From Candidatus Stercoripulliclostridium merdipullorum (GTDB lineage Bacteria; Bacillota; Clostridia; Christensenellales; DTU072): a stretch of DNA of 33,944 bases. Below, piece by piece: positions 1 to 12,174 of the stretch (position 1 is its first letter; every line of letters starts with the position of its first letter). A model generated the notes under the pieces. The model made no database searches. It was given only the letters and a program-made list of their open reading frames with translations, and had not been told where the DNA came from. The position numbers were made by a program, and so were the translations under genes. The stretch covers positions 1 through 33,944 of the forward strand of contig DVOH01000010.1 of the NCBI GenBank assembly GCA_018713745.1, given 5' to 3'.

Positions 1-165
1 CGCGAATTTTGGTGTAAGGGATATTACGTAGATACCGTGGGTAAAAACGGACAGGCGATAAAGGAATACATAGCAAATCAGCTGAAGTATGATAAAGAAG
101 CAGACCAATTAAGTATATTTGACCCACGGGACCCGTTTACGGGTAAGCAGATAACAAATGCATGA
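1..165 (+). CDS. tnpA: IS200/IS605-family transposase TnpA, C-terminal fragment (cut by window edge)
   Basis: The frame is open from base 1 to a TGA at 163-165 and encodes the last 54 residues of a Y1 HUH single-strand transposase. The segment FWCKGYYVDTVGKNG followed by IKEYIANQ matches the C-terminal helix region of IS200/IS605 TnpA; the tyrosine of KEYIANQ is in the position of the catalytic nucleophile. A tail reading QLSIFDPRDPFTGKQ follows, an extension also known in clostridial copies from memory of the family. The HUH motif lies outside the window, so activity cannot be judged. Base composition is more AT-rich than the housekeeping genes to the right, as expected for a mobile gene. 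No tnpB follows. Confidence 0.85.
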   Translation, partial: REFWCKGYYVDTVGKNGQAIKEYIANQLKYDKEADQLSIFDPRDPFTGKQITNA

Positions 166-182
166 CTGGCAGTAAAAACAAA

Positions 183-252
183 GGCACTTGTGCCCCGCCG
201 GTAAAGATTAGGTTTATGCCCGAAAATGAAAAACCACCCGCTTGGCGGGTGG
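183..252 (+). mobile_element. Right-end hairpins of the IS200/IS605-type element
   Basis: Two hairpins follow tnpA. The first is GGCAC-TT-GTGCC at 183-194. The second is CCACCCGC-TTG-GCGGGTGG at 234-252, a perfect 8-bp stem with a 3-nt loop. IS200/IS605 elements carry subterminal imperfect palindromes that TnpA recognises as single strands, so the second hairpin probably marks the right end. The exact cleavage site cannot be placed; it should lie a little to the right of 252. The second hairpin could alternatively act only as a terminator, but it lacks a clear T-run. Confidence 0.55.
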
Positions 253-289
253 ATATTTATTGATTCGGGCGGCGGAAAAGACGATGCGT

Positions 290-316
290 AAGGCAAAAGA
301 CTTTTGATTGCCTTTT
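290..316 (+). terminator. Terminator-like hairpin upstream of dgt
   Basis: AAGGCAA at 290-296 pairs with TTGCCTT at 308-314 around an 11-nt loop, and the 3' arm runs into four Ts. It would end transcription arriving from the left. The 3' arm overlaps the proposed -35 box of the dgt promoter. The stem is short and AT-rich, so this is a weak call. Confidence 0.35.
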
Positions 317-336
317 CGGTCGCGGTATGGTAAAAT
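308..336 (+). promoter_or_regulatory. Sigma-A type promoter for dgt-pcrA-ligA
   Basis: TTGCCT at 308-313 and TAAAAT at 331-336 are separated by 17 bp. A TG dinucleotide one base before the -10 gives an extended -10 element. The predicted start lies near 343, about 26 nt before the GTG of the first gene. Confidence 0.5.
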
Positions 337-368
337 ATTTTTAACATTCGATTGCTGCGGAGGTCGGC

Positions 369-1354
369 GTGAAACAGGATTATCTCAGGTTCGAGCGGGA
401 GTTCCTTGCTCCGTACGCCTTTTTTTCGGAAAATACCGCAGGCAGGGCGACGCCCCTTGAGCCTTGCCCGTTGCGGACGGAATTTCAGCGTGATCGCGAC
501 CGGATTTTGCACTCCAAGGCGTTCCGTCGTTTGAAACATAAAACGCAGGTGTTTTTGTCGCCGCACGGCGATCATTATCGCACCCGGCTGACGCATACTC
601 TCGAAGTGACGCAGATTGCGCGCACGATCGCAAGAGCTTTGCGCCTCAACGAAGACCTGACCGAGGCGATCGCCTTGGGACACGATCTCGGTCATACGCC
701 GTTCGGGCATGCGGGAGAGCGCACGCTTAATCGAAAATCGGGACATTTTGCACACAACGAACAGAGCCTAAGGGTGGTCGACGTACTGGAAGAAGACGGG
801 AGAGGGCTTAATCTGACCGCCGAAGTGCGGGACGGAATTCTCCAGCACAAGTCGGACGGAACGGCAAAGACGCTCGAAGGCAACGTCGTCAGTCTTGCCG
901 ACCGTATCGCGTATCTCAATCACGACATCGACGATGCCATGCGCGCGGGGCTTTTGTCCGAGGACGACGTCCCCGCCGATATCGACCGACTGTTGGGCAG
1001 GGGAAAGGGGAAAAAAATCAACGCCCTGGTGGGTGACATCGTGCGGGAAAGTTACGGGAAGCCCGTCGTCATGCAATCCGAGCCGTACCGCAAAGCGATG
1101 CAGGATCTCCGCGCGTTTATGTTCGACGCCATCTATCTCAATCCCCGCGCCAAGGCGGAAGAAGCAAAGTCGGATCGTATGATCGCGTTGCTGTATGACT
1201 TTTACATGAGCAATCCCGCGGCGGTCCCCGCGGGGTATCGCGCCGTGACGGACGACCCCGCCGTATTTGTAGTGGATTATATTGCCGGAATGACCGACAA
1301 TTACGCAATCCGAATGTTCAACGATATTTTTGTACCGAAGGAATGGCAAATTTA

Positions 1355-1355
<1 letters not shown>
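369..1355 (+). CDS. dgt: HD-domain deoxyguanosinetriphosphate triphosphohydrolase-like protein
   Basis: This 328-residue protein belongs to the dGTPase-like HD hydrolases, which cleave a dNTP to the nucleoside and tripolyphosphate. The metal-binding HD signature is complete: H76 in LTHTLEV, H105-D106 in HDLGHTPFGHAGE, and D178 in LADRIAYLNHDID. The N-terminal segment RDRDRILHSKAFRRLKHKTQVF is cited here only in part (RILHSKAFRRL) and is characteristic of the family. The start is GTG at 369, chosen because GGAGGT lies at 359-364. The stop overlaps the start of pcrA, so the genes are co-transcribed. In many Firmicutes this gene lies upstream of dnaG; here it heads a helicase-ligase operon, which suggests a link to DNA repair or nucleotide-pool control. 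True substrate preference cannot be read from sequence. Confidence 0.92.
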
Positions 1356-5549
<4,194 letters not shown>

Positions 5550-5576
5550 AAGTTTGGTAAAAATGTGGATAACTCG

Positions 5577-5602
5577 AAGGGATTTTTGCAAATCCCTTTT
5601 TT
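5577..5602 (+). terminator. Rho-independent terminator after ligA
   Basis: AAGGGATTT at 5577-5585 pairs perfectly with AAATCCCTT at 5590-5598 around TTGC, and a run of six Ts ends at 5602. It closes the dgt-pcrA-ligA unit. Confidence 0.85.
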
Positions 5603-5619
5603 CTTGGCGCGCGCGTCGG

Positions 5620-5625
5620 TATAAT
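5620..5625 (+). promoter_or_regulatory. -10 box of the yicC operon promoter
   Basis: A perfect TATAAT lies 37 bp before the yicC ATG. The matching -35 position falls in the T-run of the ligA terminator (about 5597-5602) and is poor. TTGGCG at 5604-5609 is too close to serve. The promoter call therefore rests mainly on the -10 box and on its position just after a terminator. Confidence 0.5.
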
Positions 5626-5661
5626 AAGAACAGTTTAAGTTATTCGGCAGAGGAAATTCAT

Positions 5662-6534
5662 ATGTACAGCATGACGGGTTACGGCAAAGGAATCGCGGAG
5701 CGCGACGGGCGCAGAATCACCGTCGAACTGAAATCGGTCAATCATCGGTTTCTCGATCTGTTTTTCAAGTTGCCGCGCAGTCTGACGTTTTTGGAAGACG
5801 TCATCCGCAAGACGCTTTCGGCGCGCCTGAACCGCGGACATGTCGAAGTGTTTTTGCTATACGAAAATCTGCGCGAGGACCGCAGTACGGTATCGGTCGA
5901 CGCAGGGCTTGCCGCGCGCTATCTTGCCGCGGCAAACGAGCTTGCCGCAATGGGATTTGACAACAATTTCGGAGTCGCCGAGGCAATCAAAATCCCCGAT
6001 CTTCTGCAAGTGGTCCCCGAAGAGGATGACCAGGAGGCGGTTGTTGCCTTGACGACAGAAGCGCTCGGACGGGCGCTGGACGGATTGATCGAAATGCGCA
6101 GGACGGAGGGTGAAAAGCTGATTGCCGATCTGACGACAAAGGTTGACGCGGTTGCCCGAAAGCTGCAAGAGGTCGAACGCCGCGCGCCGATGGTTGCCGC
6201 AGAGCATCGGACCAAGCTTGCCGAACGGATTGCCGAAGCGCTCGGGGAAGTCAAGATCGACGAAACCAAACTTGCGTCCGAAGTTGCGTTTTTTGTGGAC
6301 AAAAGCAATATCGACGAAGAAATCACGAGGCTTCGGGGACACATCGCACATTACGGACAAATTCTGTCCGCGCCGGGACCCGTGGGCAAAAAGCTCGATT
6401 TTCTGACGCAGGAAACCAACCGCGAAGTCAATACGATCGGCAGCAAAAGCAACGATCTGATTCTGACGCAGGCGGTGTTGGATCTCAAAAATATTGTGGA
6501 AATGATCCGCGAGCAGGTACAAAACCTGGAATAA
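5662..6534 (+). CDS. yicC: YicC/YloC-family endoribonuclease
   Basis: The 290-residue protein begins with the family hallmark MYSMTGYGKG and ends with the conserved KLDFLTQETNREVNTIGSK segment and a helical tail. E. coli YicC has been described as an endoribonuclease acting on RyhB and other RNAs; the clostridial role is less clear. The open frame extends upstream to 5443 inside ligA, but ATG 5662 is chosen because it gives the family N-terminus and has AGAGGA upstream. It sits directly before gmk as in most Firmicutes. remA, which often lies between the two, is absent: only 33 bp separate yicC and gmk. Confidence 0.93.
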   Translation: MYSMTGYGKGIAERDGRRITVELKSVNHRFLDLFFKLPRSLTFLEDVIRKTLSARLNRGHVEVFLLYENLREDRSTVSVDAGLAARYLAAANELAAMGFDNNFGVAEAIKIPDLLQVVPEEDDQEAVVALTTEALGRALDGLIEMRRTEGEKLIADLTTKVDAVARKLQEVERRAPMVAAEHRTKLAERIAEALGEVKIDETKLASEVAFFVDKSNIDEEITRLRGHIAHYGQILSAPGPVGKKLDFLTQETNREVNTIGSKSNDLILTQAVLDLKNIVEMIREQVQNLE

Positions 6535-6567
6535 ACAGACACAATACAAAAGGTGAGGCAAGTAGAT

Positions 6568-7179
6568 ATGGAACGAAAAGGTATTTTGTTTGTCATCTCC
6601 GGTCCTTCGGGCGCAGGCAAGGGAACGGTGTTACGCAGGGTGCTGGAGCAGGAAACGGGTCTTGCGGTATCGGTATCGGCGACGACGCGCGCACCGCGTG
6701 CGGGCGAGATCGACGGGATTCATTATCATTTCAAAACGCAGGAAGAGTTTGACCGTATGATCGAAAACCACGAATTTTTGGAGTACGTTGCCAAATTCCA
6801 CAACAAATACGGGACGCCCAAAGCGCAGGTGCTGAAGATGCTGGACGAAGGGACCGACGTGATTCTCGAGATCGAAACGATCGGAGCCGCCAAAGTGCGC
6901 AAAGAGTTTCCCAAGGCGGTGTTGGTTTTTGTTACGCCCTCGTCGTACAGCGAGCTCGAAAAGCGTCTCGACCGTCGGGGGACCGAAGAGGAGGCGGTCA
7001 AAGCGATGCGCCTGAAGATTGCCAAGACCGAGTACAAAAGCATGAAATACTACAACTATATTGCCATCAACGACGATCTGGATCGTTGCGTCGATACCGT
7101 TTCGGCAATTATCCGAGCCGAGCGCGTCAATCTGAAGCGCAATCCCGAGACCGTCGAATATTTCCGTCATATCGACTGA
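6568..7179 (+). CDS. gmk: Guanylate kinase
   Basis: Gmk phosphorylates GMP to GDP with ATP in purine nucleotide synthesis. The P-loop SGPSGAGKGT is at residues 11-20, followed by the GMP-binding segment SATTRAPRAGEIDGIHYHF and the conserved FLEYVAKFHNKYGTPK. The 203-residue length is standard. ATG 6568 is preferred over an upstream GTG at 6553, which lies in the AGGTGAGG ribosome binding site. It is followed after 62 bp by rpoZ; that gap contains a 5-bp stem with a TTCG tetraloop at 7184-7197 without a T-run. Confidence 0.96.
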   Translation: MERKGILFVISGPSGAGKGTVLRRVLEQETGLAVSVSATTRAPRAGEIDGIHYHFKTQEEFDRMIENHEFLEYVAKFHNKYGTPKAQVLKMLDEGTDVILEIETIGAAKVRKEFPKAVLVFVTPSSYSELEKRLDRRGTEEEAVKAMRLKIAKTEYKSMKYYNYIAINDDLDRCVDTVSAIIRAERVNLKRNPETVEYFRHID

Positions 7180-7241
7180 TCCCACCGCTTCGGCGGTCAA
7201 GGTTCATATATATTATTATCGGACAGAAGGAGACAACTCTT

Positions 7242-7433
7242 ATGATGATCGATCCTCCCATCGACAAATTGATCAAAAAGGCACCTTGCCGTTATGCTTT
7301 GGTAGTGGGCATTGCAAAGCGCACCAAAGAGCTTCAGACCATGGAACCCGAACTGCTGGAAAACTCGGGTCTGAAAGCGGTTTCGTACGCAGCCAAAGAG
7401 ATCTGGGAAGACAAAATCAAAATCGTTCTGTAA
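7242..7433 (+). CDS. rpoZ: DNA-directed RNA polymerase omega subunit
   Basis: A 63-residue protein with the omega features IDKLIKKAPCRYALVVGIAKRTKEL and a C-terminal SYAAKEIWEDKI helix. Omega binds the beta-prime subunit and helps RNA polymerase assembly. The start is ATG 7242 with AAGGAGA about 8 nt upstream; a second ATG follows at once. Position between gmk and coaBC is the standard Firmicutes order. Confidence 0.93.
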   Translation: MMIDPPIDKLIKKAPCRYALVVGIAKRTKELQTMEPELLENSGLKAVSYAAKEIWEDKIKIVL

Positions 7434-7434
7434 C

Positions 7435-8607
7435 ATGAAAACGGTTATTCTCGGGGTAAGCGGCGGAATCGCCGCTTATAAGTCGTTGGAACTGGTCAGC
7501 CGTTTGCGCAAAGGAGGCTATGACGTCCGCGTTATTATGACGCGCAACGCCACCGAATTTGTTACGCCGCTGTCCTTCGAAACGATGAGCAACAACCGCG
7601 TGGTCGTTGAGACGTTCGATCCCAAGCGGGAGTTCGAGGTCGAGCACGTCAGCTACGCCAAGCTGTCGGCGTGCTTTGTCGTTGCGCCCGCAACGGCAAA
7701 CGTCATTGCCAAAATTGCCGAAGGGCTTGCCGACGATATGCTTACGACGACGATTCTTGCCACGACTGCGCCCAAGGTGATATGCCCCGCGATGAATACC
7801 AATATGTACGACAATCCCGCGGTACAGCGCAATCTCCAAATTCTCAGAGAGCGCGGCTATCATATCGTCGACGCGGTCAGCGGCATGCTGGCTTGCGGCG
7901 ATACGGGCAAAGGGAAGATGGCAGAACCCAAAGATATCTTTGACTATATCGACAATCTGCTGACGCCCGCCGGGGACTATCGCGGCAAACACGTTCTGGT
8001 GACCGCGGGGGCGACCAGAGAGCCCATCGACGGGGTACGGTTTATATCCAACCGTTCCTCGGGCAAAATGGGATTTGCCATTGCCCGCAAGGCGATGGAG
8101 CGCGGTGCGCGGGTGACGATTGTCAAAGCGTTTACGACGGCTACGCCGCCCGAAGGCGCGCGGATCGTTCCGGTCGAAACGACAGCCGAAATGTACGACG
8201 CCGTACTGCGCGAAATGGAGGATGCCGACGTCATTGTCAAAGCGGCGGCGCCTGCCGATTATCGCGTCAAAAATTATTCCGCCCAAAAGATCAAAGCCGA
8301 TCGGCTGACGCTCGAACTGGAAAAGAATCCCGATATCGCCGCGGCGGTCGGCTTGCGGAAAGGCGAACGGAAATTGGTGGTATTTGCGGCGGAAACCAAC
8401 GATCTGCTTGCCAATGCCGCACATAAGTTGCGTGCCAAAAATGCCGATCTGATGGTAGCAAACGATGTTACGCAAGCAGGGGCGGGATTTGACGTCGACA
8501 CCAATATTGCCACGTTGATCGACGCTTCGGGCGCTATGACCGCGCTCGAAATGATGACCAAAGAAGAACTTGCCGACGCGATTTTGTCGGCGGTTGCCGC
8601 GCTGTAA
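7435..8607 (+). CDS. coaBC: Bifunctional phosphopantothenoylcysteine decarboxylase / phosphopantothenate-cysteine ligase
   Basis: CoaBC performs two consecutive steps of coenzyme A synthesis. The N-terminal flavin-dependent CoaC domain (about 1-180) shows SGGIAAYKS, the catalytic H71 in EVEHVSYAKL, PAMNTNMY at 119-125 and the active-site cysteine C154 in LACGDTGKG. The CoaB domain follows from about 184 (GKHVLVTAGATREPIDGVR, NRSSGKMG) with the conserved IKAD/KNPDI region. Length is 390 residues. The ATG lies 1 nt after the rpoZ stop with no clear ribosome binding site, so translation is probably coupled. The stop overlaps the priA start. Confidence 0.96.
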   Translation: MKTVILGVSGGIAAYKSLELVSRLRKGGYDVRVIMTRNATEFVTPLSFETMSNNRVVVETFDPKREFEVEHVSYAKLSACFVVAPATANVIAKIAEGLADDMLTTTILATTAPKVICPAMNTNMYDNPAVQRNLQILRERGYHIVDAVSGMLACGDTGKGKMAEPKDIFDYIDNLLTPAGDYRGKHVLVTAGATREPIDGVRFISNRSSGKMGFAIARKAMERGARVTIVKAFTTATPPEGARIVPVETTAEMYDAVLREMEDADVIVKAAAPADYRVKNYSAQKIKADRLTLELEKNPDIAAAVGLRKGERKLVVFAAETNDLLANAAHKLRAKNADLMVANDVTQAGAGFDVDTNIATLIDASGAMTALEMMTKEELADAILSAVAAL

Positions 8608-10784
8608 TGGTATACGAGGTCATTGTCGACATCAGCAATTCCGAAGTCGACAAGATTTTTGACTACGGGGCGCCGTTTTCGGTACGGCTCGGGATGCGGG
8701 TTTTGGTCCCGTTCGGCAGACGGCAGGTCGAGGGCTTTGTCATCGGAACGAAGGAAAAATCGGATTACGACGTCAAAGATATAATTCTGAAGCTGGACGA
8801 AGAGCCTGTCGTATTGCCCGAAATGCTTGATCTGATGCGGTGGATGAGCCGCCGCAATCTTCGCTTGGTCGATTGCCTCCGTTTGTTTATTCCTTCCAAA
8901 CTGCGGGGCGGCAGGGTCAAAGTACTTCGTCGCAATTTTGTTTTGCTTGCCGACGGCGTGGACGTCGAAGCCCGACTGCCGGAACTGGCACGCGCACCCA
9001 AACAACAAGAGATTTTGCTGGCGCTGAAAGAGGGCGGAAATTTCGAGTCCGAATTGACGAAGCGTTTTTCGCCCGCCGCGATCAAAGGCCTGGAGCAGAA
9101 AGGTCTGATTCGCATCGTGTCCGAAGAGCGAGGCAGAACCCCGGACGCCATCCGCGCCGAGTCCAAGCAAATCGTGCTGACGGACGATCAGCGACACGCG
9201 ATCGAAACCATCGTGACGGGCAAGGAGTCGGCATATCTTCTGCACGGCGTGACGGGAAGCGGCAAAACCGAAGTTTATATGAACGTTATCGAATCGGTGC
9301 TGAACGAAGGGAAAACGGCGATTATGCTGGTGCCCGAAATTTCGTTGACGCCGCAGATGCTCGGGGTGTTCCGCGCAAGGTTCGGCGATCGGGTCAGCTT
9401 ACTGCACAGCGGACTGTCGGACGGTGAGCGATACGACGAATGGCGAAGGCTCCGATCGGGGAAAGCCCGCGTCGCATTGGGGGCGCGATCTGCAATTTTT
9501 GCGCCCGTTGACAATCTCGGCGTGATTATCATCGACGAGGAGCATGACAGCAGTTATGTCAGCGAAGGCAATCCCCGCTATTTTACTTCGGAGGTAGCGG
9601 AATTCCGCGCCCGATATCACGGCGCCAAGCTGATACTCGGCAGTGCGACGCCTTCGATCGATACCTATCTGAAAGCCAAAAACGGACAGTATCGTCTGAT
9701 TGCTCTTAAAGAGCGCGCCAATCGCAAGCAGATGCCTTCGATCGATACCGTCGATATGCGCAAAGAAATCCGAAGCGGCAATTTGTCGATCTTCAGTCGA
9801 GAGCTGCTGCGCGCTTTGGACAAGACGCTTGCCGAAGGCAACCAGGCAATGATCTTTGTCAATCGCAGAGGATATGCGTCCTTTGTCCGTTGCCGCTCGT
9901 GCGGATATGTTGCAAAGTGTACCGATTGTGACGTGTCGTTGACCTATCACAAGGAGGACAACCGCCTGAAATGCCATTACTGCGGCAAGCAGTTCGAGGC
10001 ATTGACGGCTTGCCCGGTATGCGGATTTAAGGGACTGAAAGAAGGGAAAGTAGGTACCGAAAAGGTGGTTGCCGAACTGAAACGTATTTTTCCGTCCGCA
10101 CGCGTGTTACGGATGGACAACGATACGACTTCTACCAAGAACGCCTATCTCGACATCCTCTCGACGTTTGCCGAAGGGAAGGCGGATATCTTGGTCGGGA
10201 CGCAGATGATCGCCAAAGGGCATGACTTCAAAAACGTCACGCTGGTCGGCATTCTCGACGCCGATCTTGCCCTGTATTTCAGCGATTATCGCAGCAACGA
10301 GCGTACCTTCCAGTTGATTACGCAGGTTGCGGGGCGCGCGGGGCGCGAACAAAAACCGGGGCGCGTCATCATGCAGACATACAATCCCAATCATTTTGTC
10401 TTCGGGTTTGCCGCGCATTACGATTACGAAGGATTTTTCGAAAAGGAAGCCAACGCGCGCGAAACGACCAAGTTTCCGCCGTACTCGAAGATTCTCAGGA
10501 TTCTCGTCTTGTCGCACGAAGACGAGCAGGCGATTGCGGGAGCGCGGACGTTGTACGAGCGGGTCAAAGCCTATGCCGCCGCGCATCCCGAAGCGATTAT
10601 TCGCGTACAAGTCATGCGTGCGCCCATTCGGCGGATTCAGAACTACTACCGCTATCAGCTGGTGGTATGGCTCAAAAAGGACGTTACGGAAGGGCATCTC
10701 GAAGCAATTTATGACGAAGTCCGAAGACTTGACGTCAAAAACATATCGGTTTTTACCGAAATCAATCCACAACAGATGGTATAG
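8607..10784 (+). CDS. priA: Primosomal replication restart helicase PriA
   Basis: PriA reloads the replisome at stalled forks. The protein has an N-terminal 3'-DNA-binding domain (VDISNSEVDKIFDYG), a helicase core with Walker A GVTGSGKTEVYM near residue 214 and DEEHD near 310, and a zinc-binding insertion with paired cysteines (CRSCG, CTDC, CHYCG, CPVCG) at about 429-475. The conserved GTQMIAKGHDF and VAGRAGRE follow. The 725 residues are a little short of the usual 730-800. The ATG shares one base with the coaBC stop (TAATG). Confidence 0.97.
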   Translation: MVYEVIVDISNSEVDKIFDYGAPFSVRLGMRVLVPFGRRQVEGFVIGTKEKSDYDVKDIILKLDEEPVVLPEMLDLMRWMSRRNLRLVDCLRLFIPSKLRGGRVKVLRRNFVLLADGVDVEARLPELARAPKQQEILLALKEGGNFESELTKRFSPAAIKGLEQKGLIRIVSEERGRTPDAIRAESKQIVLTDDQRHAIETIVTGKESAYLLHGVTGSGKTEVYMNVIESVLNEGKTAIMLVPEISLTPQMLGVFRARFGDRVSLLHSGLSDGERYDEWRRLRSGKARVALGARSAIFAPVDNLGVIIIDEEHDSSYVSEGNPRYFTSEVAEFRARYHGAKLILGSATPSIDTYLKAKNGQYRLIALKERANRKQMPSIDTVDMRKEIRSGNLSIFSRELLRALDKTLAEGNQAMIFVNRRGYASFVRCRSCGYVAKCTDCDVSLTYHKEDNRLKCHYCGKQFEALTACPVCGFKGLKEGKVGTEKVVAELKRIFPSARVLRMDNDTTSTKNAYLDILSTFAEGKADILVGTQMIAKGHDFKNVTLVGILDADLALYFSDYRSNERTFQLITQVAGRAGREQKPGRVIMQTYNPNHFVFGFAAHYDYEGFFEKEANARETTKFPPYSKILRILVLSHEDEQAIAGARTLYERVKAYAAAHPEAIIRVQVMRAPIRRIQNYYRYQLVVWLKKDVTEGHLEAIYDEVRRLDVKNISVFTEINPQQMV

Positions 10785-10793
10785 GAGAGTACT

Positions 10794-11246
10794 ATGGCGA
10801 TCAGAACGATTGTAAAAGAAGGAGAAGAACCGCTGCGGAAACGCTCGAAGGAAGTGACGGTGTTCGATCATCGTTTGTCCGTGTTGATGGATGATATGAT
10901 CGAAACGTTGCACAAAGCCGAAGGGTGCGGACTTGCCGCGCCGCAGGTCGGGATTCTGAAACGTGCGGTTATCGTCGAACCCAAAGTCGGCGAACCGATT
11001 ATCGAATTGATCAATCCCGTTATCGTCGAGCAATCGGGAGAACAGGTCGATTATGAGGGGTGTTTGTCGGTTAATCCTTCCAAGAATTGCAAGGTCAAAC
11101 GTCCCTATAAGCTGAAAGTGGAGGCGTATGACCGTTACGGCAAGCCGATGACCTTGGATGCCGAAGGCTGGACGGCGCGCATCGTCTGTCACGAACTCGA
11201 CCATCTGGACGGGATTTTGTTTATCGACAAACGTTACAAGGATTGA
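10794..11246 (+). CDS. def: Peptide deformylase
   Basis: Def removes the formyl group from nascent peptides. All three motifs are present in the 150-residue protein: GCGLAAPQ at 44-51, EGCLS at 88-92 with metal ligand C90, and HELDH at 133-137 with two histidine ligands and the catalytic glutamate. AGGAG lies about 6 nt before the ATG. It is paired with fmt, which adds the formyl group, the standard arrangement. Confidence 0.97.
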   Translation: MAIRTIVKEGEEPLRKRSKEVTVFDHRLSVLMDDMIETLHKAEGCGLAAPQVGILKRAVIVEPKVGEPIIELINPVIVEQSGEQVDYEGCLSVNPSKNCKVKRPYKLKVEAYDRYGKPMTLDAEGWTARIVCHELDHLDGILFIDKRYKD

Positions 11247-11256
11247 CGGAGCGGTT

Positions 11257-12174
11257 ATGAAAGTCATGTTTCTCGGAACGCCTGCGTTTGCCGTCCCGGT
11301 ACTGGACGGAATCGTTGCAAGCGGGCATCATGTGGTTGCGGTGGTTACGCAGCCCGATCGCGCCAACGCGCGCGGCAAAAAAATCGTGGATTCGCCCGTT
11401 AAGGCGCGCGCAATCCAATTAGGTCTGCCGATTTTGCAGTACGATCGCATCTCCGACCACGCGGCGGAACTCCGAGCCTACGGCGCCGATATTATGATTA
11501 CGGCGGCATACGGGCAGATTTTGTCCGACGAAATTCTGACGCTGACGCCGCACGGTGTCGTCAACGTTCACGCTTCGCTGTTGCCGCGATACCGGGGCGC
11601 ATCTCCCGTCCAATGGGCATTGATGGCAGGGGAGCGGGAAGTCGGCGTAACGTTTATGCAAACGGTCAAAGAAGTCGATGCGGGCGATATTCTGGATACG
11701 GCTTCGGTTGTGCTGAACGGGACCGAAAACGCCGCCGAAACGCTTGCCCTGCTTGCCGAAGTCGCCGGCAAACAGATCGGCGACCTTCTCGATCGGCTTG
11801 CCGAGGGTGCGATTGTGCCGCGTCCGCAAGACCATACGCTTGCAACCCATTGTCGCAAATTGAGCAAAGAGGACGGGCATATTTTGTTTGACTGCAGTGC
11901 CGAAGCCACGGTCAATCGGATTCGCGGGGTCAGTCCCGATCCTTCGGCGTATACGATGCTTCCGACCGGACGCTTAAAAATTCTGTCCGCCGAACTTGCC
12001 GACGGAGCGGGAAGCGCGGGCGAAGTGCTGGGACAAGACAAGCGCGGACTGATTGTCGCTTGCCAAAGCGGAGCGGTACGCCTTCTGCGCGTGCAAGGAG
12101 AAGGCGGCAAGGCAATGCCTGCGCCCGATTATCTGCGCGGCAAACCCATTCCTGCAGGCACGATTCTCAAATGA
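11257..12174 (+). CDS. fmt: Methionyl-tRNA formyltransferase
   Basis: Fmt formylates initiator Met-tRNA using 10-formyltetrahydrofolate. The N-terminal Rossmann domain begins MKVMFLGTPAFAVPVL; the catalytic residues N103, H105 and D141 are in VNVHASLLPRYRGASP and VDAGD. A C-terminal OB-like domain completes the 305 residues. The open frame extends upstream into def, but ATG 11257 gives the family N-terminus and has GGAG upstream. The stop forms ATGA with the start of rsmB. Confidence 0.97.
   Translation: MKVMFLGTPAFAVPVLDGIVASGHHVVAVVTQPDRANARGKKIVDSPVKARAIQLGLPILQYDRISDHAAELRAYGADIMITAAYGQILSDEILTLTPHGVVNVHASLLPRYRGASPVQWALMAGEREVGVTFMQTVKEVDAGDILDTASVVLNGTENAAETLALLAEVAGKQIGDLLDRLAEGAIVPRPQDHTLATHCRKLSKEDGHILFDCSAEATVNRIRGVSPDPSAYTMLPTGRLKILSAELADGAGSAGEVLGQDKRGLIVACQSGAVRLLRVQGEGGKAMPAPDYLRGKPIPAGTILK

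Noticed and set aside
5604-5609. TTGGCG as the -35 box of the yicC promoter
   Set aside because: Only 10 bp separate it from TATAAT, too short for sigma-A.
6553-6567. GTG 6553 as the start of gmk
   Set aside because: It lies in the AGGTGAGG ribosome binding site that serves ATG 6568.
7184-7197. Hairpin with TTCG tetraloop between gmk and rpoZ as a terminator
   Set aside because: The stem is only 5 bp and no T-run follows; the operon continues. It may be a processing or stability element.
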